The position numbers and the translations under genes were made by a program. Source: Chamaecrista fasciculata (lineage: Eukaryota; Streptophyta; Magnoliopsida; Fabales; Fabaceae). From it: a DNA stretch of 64,000 nt. The stretch spans positions 1-64,000 of the forward strand of contig QANZ01028689.1 in the NCBI GenBank assembly GCA_003254925.1. Direction: 5' to 3'. Each line of letters begins with the position of its first letter. Position 1 is the stretch's first letter. Of this stretch, positions 45,159-58,292 are shown piece by piece. The notes beneath the pieces were generated by a model. It did not search any database, was not told the origin of the DNA, and was given only the letters and a program-made list of their open reading frames with translations.

Positions 45159-46285
45159 TTAATAAATTATTAATTACCCTTAATAATATATAACTAATTC
45201 TTTAATTACTAATTAATGTGAAAAAATAATATAATTCACTATAAACTCATGTGTATAATTGTATATATACACATACATGTGCATATATGTACGTATATAT
45301 GCAGGAACAGCTCTAGACTTTAATTACATGTTGTATGTGTTTTAGTTTTTTCTTCTTCTAATTAATTTATCTTGAAGATTGATTCACCAACAAAATGTTG
45401 ATGTCATTTATATATATTGTAAAGTTGTAATTCAGTAATTGTGTTAATATATATATATAACATTTTTTTGTCTAGTCTATTGTACCTGGACTTCAGTTTT
45501 ATTGTTTTGAATGATTTAGGTCAAAATTTGATTTTGGTCATCAAACTACGGGACTAGTTTTGTTTTAGTGTTAAAACTATTTTTTTATTTCGTTTTATTC
45601 CACAAACATTCACATTTAATACTATTTTGGTCTTCAAAATGTAATAGCTAAGATAAATTATTTATCTCTTATATGTATCATAATGAATGACTTGACAAAG
45701 AAAGAAAGAAAGAAAAACATTCATTTTTAGTCACAAATTAAAAATAAATTATAGTTAATTTTTCTTTCAAAGAGTGAAAATGTTTAATTTCTTTGTTTCC
45801 CCCTATGCCAACTCACTCATTATGACATATTCGAGAGAGATAATAGTGTATTTCAATAGTCTAAGTTAGAGATAACGATAAAAATCAGACCAAATCACAT
45901 TTTGGACTAACATTGGAACAAATGTGAAAATTTGAAGACTAAAACAGAATAAAAAATAGTTTGAGGACTAAAATGACTATTTGACATTGTTTTTATTATA
46001 CATGTTCTTTAATTTCTGGATACAAGTTTTATTTCATACCTATTACCTAGGAGGTTACATGAATTTTTCACCTACCACTTGGGTTTTATAATTAAGTTAA
46101 ATTTTAGTCCATTATATGTTGTTTTTCCAATTTAATCGGATATCTTTGAAAGGATAAATTTTCCCATTAATTAGTTATCATATACTCTTTGTTGTTTACA
46201 CAATAAAAAGATACCATCTAGGCATATAAAATTAGACTTAAGTACACTAACGAACAATAATATAATATACACAAATTAATAATTA
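45159..46285. other. LEA 3' flank and a fold-back repeat
   Basis: Downstream UTR and intergenic DNA. Positions 45516-45992 are a fold-back of the TTTGGTC.TCAAACTA family described at 28940. No gene is visible. Confidence 0.45.
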
Positions 46286-46990
46286 GGGTAAATTGCAATT
46301 TGGTACCCTGTGGTTAGGGGCGGTTCCCCTTTGGTACCCTGAAAGAAAAATTTTTGCTTTGTGGTACCCCGTGGTTTGCTCCGTTAGCGATTTGGTACCC
46401 TGAGGTTTTTTTCTGTTAGGATTTAACGGCAAATGTTAGTTAAAATGTCAAAAATCTCCCAAAAAGTCTTATCTTATGCGTTTAAGTCCTTTCCCTTTAC
46501 TAAAAGGGATCAAAACATAAAGAATTAATTATAAAAGGGTCTTTAGAATTCTAATATTATAGATTTTTCTCCTTTTCATAAGATTTCTTTTGAATAGGTC
46601 CTGATTTAATTACACTTTAATCCCAAAAATTTATATCTTTACCAAAATAGTCCTTAGAACCTCAAAAGACAAATGAGCATCTATGATTTATCAAAAAATC
46701 CCTATATTCAACTACAATTTTCATTCAAGTACACTACAAACAAATCAAAACCCCCAATTTTTTTCAAAATCAAGCCCCACAAAAAAAGAACATTTCATCT
46801 CTTCTTCAAATTGGTCCCTAAAACCTTAAACTTTTGAATAGGTTCTGATTTAATTACAAACAAATCAAAATCCCAAATTTTTCCAAAATAAGTCCTATTT
46901 TTATTTGTATTTTTTTTATGGTTTTAGACAAAAAAAAAATACAACCTCCTCTCTCTATCTCATCTCACTCTTCCCCTCTCTCTCTTCTTC

Positions 46991-47120
46991 TTCTTCACCA
47001 ACGCCACCGTCTCCACCGTCGCTCCTCTGCTCGCCGTCGAATTCGATTCCGGCCAGAACCCAGAGTTCAACGACCCCGACGATAACCACATCGGAATCGA
47101 CCTCAACACCGTCTCTCTCT
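46991..47120 (+). pseudogene. captured legume-lectin domain fragment (L-type lectin receptor kinase-like)
   Basis: The plus-strand frame reads FFTNATVSTVAPLLAVEFDS, then GQNPEFNDPDDNHIGIDLN. The pattern VEFD...NPEFNDPDDNH.GID is the metal- and sugar-binding core of legume lectin domains, as in L-type lectin receptor kinases. The residues that bind calcium and manganese (Glu and Asp of VEFD, and His of DNHIGID) are present. Only about 43 residues were taken. The frame remains open to a TGA at 47192 and has no start codon of its own. Confidence 0.85.
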
Positions 47121-47190
47121 CTCTCTTCCTGATTAACCTCTTCTCCGGCCCCAACATTGGAATCTCAGAACCGGAGAGTCCACTCGCCGG

Positions 47191-47592
47191 ATGATCTTGT
47201 CGGAGGCGATGAATCTGGAAGCCGGAATGATGAACCGGAACCGGTTGGGAAGGAAAACTCGGTTCGCGTATCTTGCGATTGCGGAACCGTGGCCGAAGGT
47301 GAGTGGATTTGCGAAGGTGGGTTTGGTGAGTGGAGAAGTGAAGAAGTATTTGTACGGAGATGAGAAATATGGTGGAGAGCCATATTTCTTGCCGAAAAAT
47401 GAAGACGAAAATGAAGAAGACGAAGGGTACATTATGTGTTTGGTTTACGACGAGAAGAAATGGAAATCGGAATTGCAGATAGTGAATGCGGCGGATTTGA
47501 CGGCGGAAGCCACGGTGGAGCTGCCATCGAGAGTGCTGTACGGGTTTCACGGCACTTCTGTGGATGCTAAGGATTTGGCAAAACAGGCTTAG
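47191..47592 (+). CDS. captured C-terminal fragment of 9-cis-epoxycarotenoid dioxygenase (NCED)
   Basis: An open frame of 133 codons encodes the C-terminal quarter of NCED, the enzyme that cleaves 9-cis-epoxycarotenoids in abscisic acid synthesis. The family wording is clear: [60 protein letters not shown] and [12 protein letters not shown]. The frame ends DLAKQA then stop, just where full proteins end. The last iron-ligand His lies in YGFHGT, but the other ligands and most of the beta-propeller are missing, so the product could not be a working enzyme. There are no frameshifts or stops, so capture is recent or the frame is conserved. The ATG overlaps the lectin frame's stop as ATGA. Whether it is expressed is unknown. 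Confidence 0.8.
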   Translation: MILSEAMNLEAGMMNRNRLGRKTRFAYLAIAEPWPKVSGFAKVGLVSGEVKKYLYGDEKYGGEPYFLPKNEDENEEDEGYIMCLVYDEKKWKSELQIVNAADLTAEATVELPSRVLYGFHGTSVDAKDLAKQA

Positions 47593-48660
47593 AAGTTAGA
47601 GAGAGAGACGAGATAAACAGAGGAGGTTTTGTTTTTTTTGTGTAAAATAAACTGAAATCCCCATCTATTTCTTCTTTCTTACATTTTGGTTCCACCGTAA
47701 AGAAAAAGGTCCTTAATGCAAAAAATTTAAACTTTTAGGAGTTAAAAATCAATTTTATCTTTTTTTTAACGGAAAAGTGGATGGAAACTGTTAGACGGAC
47801 CAACTTTGTCAAATTTTGCATAACTGGGGGACCAATATGGAATGAAAAATAACTGAGGGACCAATTTGGAACATTGAGCATAACTGGGGGACCAAAATAG
47901 GACTTTGGCCAATATTTTATAGACTGTAATCCATTTAATAAATACTTGAGATTGTTAGGTTGTCCCTTTTATCTCATAAAAACCATAAAAAAAATACAAA
48001 TAAAAATATCATAATATCATAATTTGAGAGACAAAAATAGGACTTGATTTTGGAAAAATTTCGGGGTTTTGATTTGTTTGTAATTAAATCATGACCTATT
48101 CAAAAGTTTAAGGTTTTAGGGACCAATTTGAAGAAGAGATGAAATGTTTTTTTTTTTTGGGGCTTGATTTTGAAAAAAATTGGGGGTTTTGATTTGTTTG
48201 TAGTGTACTTGAATGAAAATTGTAGTTGAATATAGGGATTTTTTGATAAATCATAGATGCTCATTTGTTTTTGAGGTTCTAAGGACTATTTTGATAAAGA
48301 TCATAAACTTTTGGTATTAAAGTGTAATTAAATCAGGACCTATTCAAAAGAAATCTTATGAAAAGGAGAAAAATCTATAATATTAGAATTCTAAAGACCC
48401 TTTTATAATTAATTCTTTATGTTTTGATCCCTTTTAGTAAAGGGAAAGGACTTAAACGCATAAGAGAAGACTTTTTGGGAGATTTTTGACATTTTAACTA
48501 ACATTTGCCGTTAAATCCTAACAGAAAAAAACCTCAGGGTACCAAATTGCTAACGGAGCAAACCACGGAGTACCACAATGCAAAAATTTTTCTTTCAGGA
48601 TACCAAAGGAGAACCGCCCCTAACCACAGGGTACCAAATTGCAATTTACCCTAATAATTA

Positions 48661-50026
48661 TTATCACAAAATCAGTCCATATGATCGAGACTAACGATAT
48701 ATATATGTACTTAACATCGAGGAATTTCTTTTTATTAATTTCATTTGTTGCAACAACTTTCATCTAATCTTTGACTTATATAACTCATCTTACCCATAAA
48801 AGAAAATTAGCAAACGTGTGAGATTGTGAAAAATGATGATTCACCATTTTAATTTTAATTTCTTTTGGGACTTGCAATCTTCTAGCTAGGTAGCCAACTC
48901 TTGGTCTTGGAGTAACTAGGCAGGAACCTATGCCGTTACAATTCCTGCCAAAGTAATTAATTTTGAATAAAAATCGCATCAAACCCACCTTTTAAAATAT
49001 AATTTAATTACTATTTGGGTTTACAAATGTGAGAATGCCTGCATGCACAAATATAATAATCATGATATACTATACATTGTATTTAATAAAATGGCAAGAC
49101 TTAAGTTGAAGGGAATGCTCCTTAATTATATGCTACATATAAGGTTTTCTAATTAATAAACATTTTATACATTATGAAAATTTTATAGAAAGAGAATATT
49201 AAACTCACATTTTTATATGATCAATAATAGAAAAGAAAAAAATGTATATTTATATTAAACTTGTAATTGGAGAAACCTTCTAACAAAAATATAAAAAAAA
49301 AATTTAACTAAATTTTTTCCATTATAAAAATGTTTGGAAAAGTGTCAAATATGCTCATTTCTTTTGAAGCATCATTTTTTCCACCCAATCTCTTTTATGA
49401 TGCAATTAAAAAACCAATTATTTAAAGACTAAAGTTATATTTATATTATAAATAACACTAACGACATTTGAGAAAAAATATCTATATCTATATCTATACT
49501 ATATTATATGTGGGAGGAGCCTTCTGGTTGTCCTCCCACTTATACTAAGATAAAGTTATTACATGTAATTAAAATAAGAGAAAATTCATTATTTGGTCCC
49601 TCTTTTTTTACTAAGTTAACAATTTGATTCCTCATTTATTTTAGATACATATTTGCGTGCCTCTAGCTTGTATATATGACCATTCATATATGGAGAAATA
49701 ATGTGAATAAATTAAAGCTTATGACTAAAAGCTGATTTAATGATCCACACACACACTTACTCACTCATACATACACAAACACACATATATATACATATAA
49801 TAAACAAGTTTAATTTCCAATATATGGGTGAACTACCTTTGGGCAAACCAATATGCAAGGAAGATATATATACTAATTATGTCTTAAGAAACTTGAAGTT
49901 GTAAAGTTGGAAATGGTGAGGCTAATTATATGAATGAATGTTTGTGAGTGAGTGAGGATGATTAATTATATAGTTAATTTGATTTTGTGAGGAGGCATAT
50001 AGAGTGATTTTAGAGAATATAAAGGA
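48661..50026. other. intergenic region upstream of HIPP gene
   Basis: AT-rich, with a CA/AT microsatellite at about 49745-49800. The HIPP promoter must lie here. No gene is visible. Confidence 0.4.
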
Positions 50027-53000
50027 ATGGCAGAAGAGAATAAGGGGAAAGAGAAAAAGGAAGAAAAGAAAGATATTAGTGATAATAAGGCAAAAAAAGA
50101 TGAGAAGAAAGAGAGCAATGTTGAAGTCATCACTGCTATTTACAAACTCAACCTGCATTGCCAGGAATGTGGCAACAAGATCAAGAGGCATCTCCTAATT
50201 ACCCAAGGTACACACACAAATTTATCTCTTTAGATTTATATTCTTATTTTGAACTACATAGATATAAAATGTTTTTTATTAATGATGCCTTCATATAATT
50301 AAATTTAAATACATATGGGCCCGTTTGGGTTAATTAGCTTCTGCTACTAGCTTAATTACATTCAAATGATTTTTGGTGAAATGGAGTTTTAGGGTAATTT
50401 ATCACAAAAATACTCTTACAAGTGATTTGTGCATGTTTAAAAAAATCCATGGTTGAAAGATAGAATACTCCTCATGTAATATTTTCCCTATCAATTCACT
50501 TATTTAACTAGCTCCCACAGTTGATTTCAAGAGCTTTTAGATTAACCTACTTATTTTTTATTCCATATATATATATATATTGTTTAGGAAATTAATTTCA
50601 TCATATATATCATGCATGGAGTTTGATTCATCAATATGATGATGATTTAATGATGGATGGTGAGGTAGGGGTTCAGAGTGTGGAGATAGATATTGAGAAA
50701 GGAGAAATCAAGGCCAAAGGAAAAATTGATCCTTTGAAAATCCATAAGCTTATAGAGAAAAAGAGCAACAAAAAGGTTGAATTAGTGTCTCCAAAACCCA
50801 AGCCTAAGGACACTACTCCTCCTCCCCAGAAAAAACCTAAGGAAGTCAAACAAGTAAGTTTTTCTTAATTTTTTTCTTATCGAATTAATTTTTGAAAACG
50901 TTTTAATTAGTTAGTAATTGCATTATGATATTTTAATTTCGTAATTTTCTGAAATTATACCCTTTTTTTAACCAATTACTTAGGGGTTTTGGTATATGAA
51001 TTGACAATTTAGTTCAATGAAGTTTAATTTATCAGTTTTAGTCTTTGAGAGTTGTTAATTTAATATTTTAATCCCTTTAATTTGGCTCATTTTGAAGCAT
51101 TTACTAGTGAAACTAAAACTAAATTTTGAAAGACTTATATTTAATTTGTATATTAGAGCAAACTTAAGAGGATTGATCTATTTGTTGTCTAAAATTTATT
51201 TTCAGTAGATAAAAATGTCATAATGGGACAGAGGAACTAACATATATATATATATATATATTAATTCTACACATTTAAAAAATAAATTTTGTAAATTAAA
51301 TTTTCAGAAATTAATTTATTAGCTTATTTATTTTATACGAAAGAGAAAATTAAATAATAAGTCAATTAATTAATCTGAAAGATGATGCATAGACTTAATT
51401 ATTTTAATAAATTTTCTGATGACGAAAGTGGGACAATAGGTTAATTATATATCAATTTCTTAAATAATAACAAATTGTCCCATACAAAATAATATAACTA
51501 TTTATATATAGTCAAGTCATGTAGGAATACTTTTCTCTTTTTGCACAAAGTCATATTATAAGCATATAATTAAATAGACAAATTGTGATATTTACTTTTT
51601 CGAAAGAAATAGTCAAATTCAAGCAACAAGTTATCCTTTTAAGGAACCTGTCCAAGTAAATTTAAGGATATAAAATTAATAAGATGTGTACGACAAGAAG
51701 AATAAATTATTACATTGATTCCTAAAAGTTGCTATTACAGAGAACTTTGTCTTTTGAAAAATTATTCTAATTAATTAATTTAATATTTTAAAAGCATGTT
51801 AATTTAGTATTAATATATTAGCATCACTACTGGATTAAGTTCATAGCATATTAAACTTTTTCAGAGAATAAATTAATGACAAATTTTTTTGAATAAGTTG
51901 ATAACTTTATACTGCTGATAATAAATAAAGTTTTTTGAGAATCAATATTATTATAGATAACTTTTAAATCTAAATATTACTAGTCTTTTAACATATTACT
52001 TAGTATAACTACGTATATGAATCTCTCAAATTATTTACAAACATATATATAGAAATTGTTAGTATGTATCTTTTAATTAATACAGGCGAAGTATATTTTA
52101 TTTCTTCATATATATATGTATATATAATTATTAGCATATGCCACTACCAGTCTTTTGGTAAATAATTAGGTATACTAATATTTTGTGGCAAAGTATAATG
52201 TACACTTCTTGATTACTCAGTCAATACTCAATAGTGATGAAACATAAATGCAGCTTTTGTAATAATCTCTAAGATAATGATAATTCTTCTAGTGATAAAA
52301 TATGTGTAATCTTAGATAATAAGATACAGATCATCTAATATATCGTTGTCAATATATTTTGAAGTTAATATTAAACAGGCCCCAAATGTTAGATTGATGT
52401 CAATATATGCTCTAATTAAGTTGATCACATTGATGTCACGTTATCATTGTGTTAAAAAAATTGAAGAAATTATTGGGGTGACAAGAGAAAGTTGAGAATT
52501 ACATTTTTCAGCTTGTAATAATTTCATCATTTAACTTCTTTGATATGAATTTTAATTAAATAAAAATTAATTTTAATTGATTATATTTTTGGGTAATTAA
52601 ATTATAGTAGATCCTTTGGAACAACTCGATGAATTTAGTAGATCTTTTTAGGAGGCCCCGATGACCATAGATAGAACCTATCCAATTTTTACAGTACGAT
52701 GGTTGGCTGTTCACGGGCTAACGGTACCCACCGTTTTTTTTGGGGGCAATATCAGCAATGCAATTCATCCAACAATAAACCTAATCCGAATTATAGAACT
52801 ACAACATAATCAAACCCAAACGAACTTGTGGTTTAACCCAATTTCATTTTGTTGTTATGTGTGGTTCAAAGAGTGTTACTCTAGATACTTTTGGTTTGCA
52901 TCGTTAGTAATTAGGGTACATTTGATTTTGTTCTGTCAAGTTTAACAGAAAATGTCACGTGTGACTCACGTGGCTCAATCTTAGTCATTGATTTCTATTG

Positions 53001-54829
53001 CATCTTAACTATTGGTTTCTCTTGCACTTAGTCGTCAGTTTTCTATTCGAAGGTTAAATACTCATTTTGGTCCTCAAACTATAGGGTATGTTTCATTTTG
53101 GTTATAAAACTATTTTTTGTTCTATTTTTGTCTTCAAACTTTCACATTTATTCTGTTTGAATCCCTAAAATGTGATTTTATCGAGTTTTCACAATTATTC
53201 TTAGTCATAAATTGGAGATAAAAATCAACCACGAATTCATCTCCATTCTGTGACTAAAAATGAAAATTTTCCTTCATCTCCTTGCCAACTCACCTATTAT
53301 TACATATATGAGAGAAAAATGATTCATCTCAACTGTTTATGTTAAAAATAATGGCATAAACCATCTGAAATCAAATTTTTGGGACAAAAATAGAACAAAT
53401 GTAAAAGTTTGAGGACCAAAATGGAACAAAAAATTAGTTTTATGACCAAAATGAAACTTACCTCATTGTTTGAGGACCAAAATTTGATTTTCTTTTTACT
53501 GAGCCACATAAGTGACACGTGACATATATCGTTAAAAATTGACAGAACAAAATCACAAGTACTCAAACTTTTAATAACGATGCAAACCACCCATAGTAAC
53601 ACTTTTTGAACCACACAATACTACAATTAGAGCGGGTTACGTTAAATTAAACCATAGGTACCTTTCATGTAATTTACCATTTTTTATACCTAACCAACAA
53701 TATTCAAGATAGCTAGAAATATCAAAATATATTTCTACTTTAATAAAAAAAAAAAAGATAGCTAGAAATATCAAAATACCGGCCAGCATAATATTCTGTG
53801 AGGATTATGCCCAAGAGTGTCTCCTAACTAGAAACCATAATCATGTCATCATGGGTTCAGATTATCATTAAAGTAAGATTAATGATTATGATAGTACTTA
53901 ATTTGAGAATCTTTCTTAGTTTATAGTTATAGTGTTATACTCATATATAGAAGCCAAACAATAAATTAAAGATAAAACTAAGCACACACACAGAAGGAGT
54001 CTTTCAAGTTTCCTATATTCCACTACTTTTCTTATTGTCTTTCAAATGAATTAAGTAACGCTAACCAACTCATTCTATTACCAATAATTACACACTTAAA
54101 TCCTTATCTATTATCACTAATAATTTATTTATTTATTTTGGTGATTTTGAAGCCAACAATCCGCACTATCACAGTGAAGGTTCACATGCACTGTGACAAA
54201 TGCGAGCGTGACCTGCGAATTAAGTTGCTCAAACACAAAGGTATGTATGTAACCAAATAAATAATATAGTATTAGGTTAAAAGAAAACAATATACTAGTA
54301 TTAGTTTTAAATTAATTAGACCAAATTAACAATTTGGTAGATGACAACATGAACTTGATCTGATCAATTGAAAAGTAGTTACTTGTTAATACTTGAAAAG
54401 TTACGATTACAAAAAGGTAATAAATTTGCAGGTATATTTAGTGTTAAAACAGACCAGAAAGGGCAAACTGTGACAATTGAAGGCAGCATTGAAGCAGAAA
54501 AACTATTAGGGTTTCTGAGAAAAAGAGTACACAAAAATGCAGAGATCATATCTTCAAAGGAACAAAAACAGAAGGGTTCTGAAGAGAAAGACAAAGACAA
54601 AGAGAAGGAAAAGGAGAAAGACAAAGACAAAAACAAAGAGAAATTGAAGGAGATAGAGAAAGAGAAAGAGAAGAAAGGATCAGAAGAGAAAATAGACAAA
54701 ATGATAGTAATTCAAGAGGATGCAAAAGTTGAGATTGTGGTGAAGGATGATGTTCCATATATAATTCACTATGTGTATGCTCCACAGCTATTCAGTGATG
54801 ACAATCCAAATGCATGTTGTATTGTATAG
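50027..54829 (+). CDS. heavy-metal-associated isoprenylated plant protein (HIPP), two HMA domains
   Basis: Four exons, 50027-50207, 50669-50853, 54153-54240 and 54432-54829, join in frame to 283 residues. A Lys/Glu-rich head (1-36) is followed by two heavy-metal-associated domains. The first has its metal-binding CQEC at 45-48 (domain about 37-102), and the second has CDKC at 136-139 (about 126-190). A proline-rich linker ([18 protein letters not shown]) lies between them and a long Lys/Glu/Asp run after. The protein ends CCIV, a CaaX box for farnesylation or geranylgeranylation. Each HMA domain is split by an intron at the same place, just after the first helix and before Gly, a sign of domain duplication. 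The family binds Cu, Zn or Cd and acts at membranes or in the nucleus. Intron 3 is 3.3 kb and full of repeats. Confidence 0.92.
52905..53690. repeat. MITE-like fold-back in HIPP intron 3
   Basis: Inverted arms: TTTTGTTCTGTCAA...TTAACAG against AATTGACAGAACAAAAT, and TTTTGGTCCTCAAACTAT against its complement at 53460-53480. The right end reads GGTACCTTTCATGTAATTTACC, related to the GGGTAAATT family. The left terminus is eroded, so borders are approximate. Confidence 0.55.
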
Positions 54830-55650
54830 CTACTTATATTAATTAGTTAGGTTGATTATTATTATCAATATTCAGAATTATATACATATGTAGTAAAAAT
54901 TAATGTGTGTGTGAGTGTGATATATGATCTCTTGACATATACGCTTATGCGATGCATAAAGTTTTTACTAAATTTATAGACAAATAGAGTGAGATATATA
55001 AGAATGTTTATTTTGTATTCTAGGCTGTTCTTCTCTGTGTGTTCATTTTCTCTCTCTAATCCTTCTCACATTTCTCTTCATCTTGTAAAATATTTCAAAG
55101 AATCTATAGGAGCGCGATATATATAAATATATATATATATATAACAGCTAATTATTTAGACATTACTGATACATATTCTTTAATTAGTGTGCTTTTAGTT
55201 CTATACCTAAGGGTAAATTAAGCAATAAATTTTTAACAATATTTATCACTTATCCCCATGATTATTTCCCCTAGAGAAAAATGATTCTCTAAAATAGAGT
55301 AGCACAATATATTTATTAAAAAAAATGCTATTGAATTATTAAATATTGAAATCAATGTGCATACATTAGGCCATTAGCTATATATATATATAAAGCTTTA
55401 ATTTAGAGAAGGTCGAACCTGAGCTTCAATCAATTAAAACCCTAGCTCTATATGGAAAATTTATAATCATATCATGATGAACATGTATTATGTTTATATT
55501 AGCAGAAGAATGAAGGTTGGTGATTACTCATGATTAGAGACTCAGCAATAATTAATCAGACACAGTTATTTGGATATATAATTATATATAACTCAAGAAA
55601 TACACGTTCATTAATTAGTCATTTTTATTACATATTTTAGTTCAAATATA

Positions 55651-55690
<40 letters not shown>

Positions 55691-58292
55691 ACATGTACAA
55701 ATCAAATTCTGTATTATTATATTGTAGCTTATAAAAGTGTCATTGGAAGTTCGGAAACATAAAAATACTAAAGGGGCTCTAAGAGAATGAAAGTGAAGAA
55801 CATATGGATATAAATTAAACTATATTCATATTCTTCTCCCCATGTTATAATTTTTTGATCTATATATGTTTATTATTAAAAAAAAAACTTCAAGAGGACA
55901 TATATATTAAAGAAAAGAAAATGTTTAATTATAGTTTGGGATCGGAGGTGGAAAATTATATACAAGTTTACTCTCTCCATATGAGAAACTCCTAAACAAA
56001 CAGAGGGTTCAAACTTCAACCAATCTTCATCTTTTCTAAATACACATGAAAATGTTAATTTTGTTTTTTATGGACCTAAAGAATCATTTATATATATTAA
56101 AACAAAATGTAAACACTATTCATGTATTAATTAGTTGTATAAATCCTAAATAATATATATATATATATATATAAGCTAAGGATGGTTAAAATTTTGTAAG
56201 TATATATGTAAGTTTAAATGCTATGATCAGTTTTCATAGTGCAACTAATTTACGTACTGCTCATAGAGCCCAAAAACCATATAATTTTTTTTTTAAAAAA
56301 AGAAACCGAATCGACTTCCTATATTATATCAAATGTTACAATTTCCTATATATCTATCTAATTAAAAAAATTATAGCATATCAATGGATTAATTTCAATA
56401 TAATTTTTCAACATGCATGGCTTTTGCTAAACTTTCTGTTTCACATACTAGATTATTGAATAGTAGTTATTACTACTCATCATAATAAGTTCATTGCAAA
56501 AAAAATAATGTTATGATTTTTTTTAGTTTCATTCAATTGCTCATCATATATAGTTATGAAATGATCATGAGAATTCAACATATATTATATGTATGTTTTA
56601 ATATAATAAGACAACAGTACGTGAACATGCATATTCCTGTGGACATATAAATAAAAGCCTGGTAGATAAGACAAGCAATAAATAAGGTTGAATTCTACAT
56701 CTAAAAGAATCTGTATGTCTACATGCAATGGATTTTTTTATTTTTTTTTGGAACAAAATGCAATGGATTTGTTTGTGCACTCAATCCAAAACTCAAATTT
56801 AGCTCATCTACTTAAGGAAAATTAAATAAGCTATAAAACATGTATTCCTGGTTTGGTATACTTTTTTCTTTTAATTACAAACTTCATCTAATTAATCTCT
56901 AGCTCTTACTAATTAGTTAATCAAGAAGATAAATCTTTAAATTGAGTTATTAGTTAGTGTGGAGAGAGATACATGCATGTGAGAGTTTTTGCTTCAGTAT
57001 ATAATTTAATGGTTAGTACTTAGTTGTCGTCAAATCCTGAATAAATTGAAATTTCTTCATATCAATTGTTTTCTGATTAATTGTGAGAGGAGATTAATTA
57101 CATTTTTAAGAGAGAGAATTAAAATTAACACACAAATTAGAGAAAGCTATATGGTTTCTTTCTTTCTTTGAACTAATTAATTAATATACTTGGAACATAT
57201 GATTTTTAATAGTATGTAACAAAATATAGAAAGTGAATTTTCATCCAATTTGATACCAGTGTGAAAAAATAGAGTACAATCTATTTATTTGCAGTGTAAT
57301 TCTTACTGAGATTTAATGTTTAATCCAAAGACTACTATAAGTGCCCTATTATACTTTGAAGTTTATATATGCGTATTTTATAATTAAATATTTGGTTAGA
57401 GAGATAAACTATGGTTTACAGAAACCACAAAAGGCCCTTAAAGAAATGCTCATCGATCATATAAACATATATAAGATCTTCTATGCTCTCTCTCTCTTCT
57501 CCTCCATTCCCTATGGTAAAGGAACTAGTTAATCAATGTTAATATGTATTCTTAAGGAAAACAATATAATGCATTGATCTTGAGAAAACACCAATTATTA
57601 AAGAAGTATATATGATATGTCTCCCCCACTTATTATTGATGGTGGAAATAATTATATGAGAGAGAGAGAACAATATAATATAATGTGTTCATCTTAGCTA
57701 GATCACTAATTGGTCAAAAGCAGCAATGCTTGGATTCTCTTAAATTATTCACATGAATGCAGCCTAGCTACAAGACAAAACATCATACCAAATTTAATTT
57801 CATAATTAATTTTGATCTTAATTATGTTCATCTAGATAAGAAATTATGAAATTAATTATGTTCATCTCTTAAATTATTCATTGGATTTTTTAGTGTGATT
57901 TCCTAGTAATCTGTAAAGTGCAAACTAGATATATATAACATCGAACAAAGCCATTAGATTTACTTCACTCAAGGTTATTATTATTATAATTTATGCATAA
58001 TCTGATAGATAGATCTCATAGTTCCAACAAGCTACTTAATCAAGAAGCACAAAATCACAATCCCTCTTGAAAGTTGAAGCAGAAATAATAATTCAACAGA
58101 ACCAAAAAAAAAAAAAAATCAGTTTTTCATGTCATCAACAACAACAAATTAAACCTACACATACATAGAATACAACAAAACAAAGAAAATTTTACAAAAT
58201 CCACATAGTCATCATCATAATCATAGTTAGAAAACTTAATCAATTAAATCTCACCTTTTGTTTTTCTCCTCTTCTCTTATGCCCTAATAAGT
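54830..58292. other. intergenic region between HIPP and AHL genes
   Basis: About 3.4 kb of very AT-rich DNA with (TA)n runs at 55651-55686 and 56155-56172. No open frame or RNA gene that I can support. Confidence 0.45.

Larger units (their letters stand above)
46286..48651. mobile_element. complete Pack-MULE carrying lectin and NCED gene fragments
   Basis: The ends GGGTAAATTGCAATTTGG and AAATTGCAATTTACCC begin long inverted arms of about 640-670 bases (46286-46925 and about 47975-48651). Both sides carry TAATAATTA (46277-46285 and 48652-48660), a perfect 9-bp duplication of the size made by Mutator transposases. No transposase is encoded. The interior holds an L-type lectin fragment and an NCED fragment on the plus strand. 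It also holds remains of a second MULE: its right arm at about 47600-47911, ending ATAGGACTTTGGCC, and only the innermost part of its left arm at 46926-46975. The structure therefore formed in at least two steps. Confidence 0.85.

Noticed and set aside
46960-47550. Minus-strand ORF of about 196 codons through the Pack-MULE
   Set aside because: Antisense shadow of the lectin and NCED fragments, with low-complexity Arg/Ser/Phe composition.
54379-54785. Serine/leucine-rich minus-strand ORFs
   Set aside because: Mirror of the Lys/Glu-rich HIPP tail.
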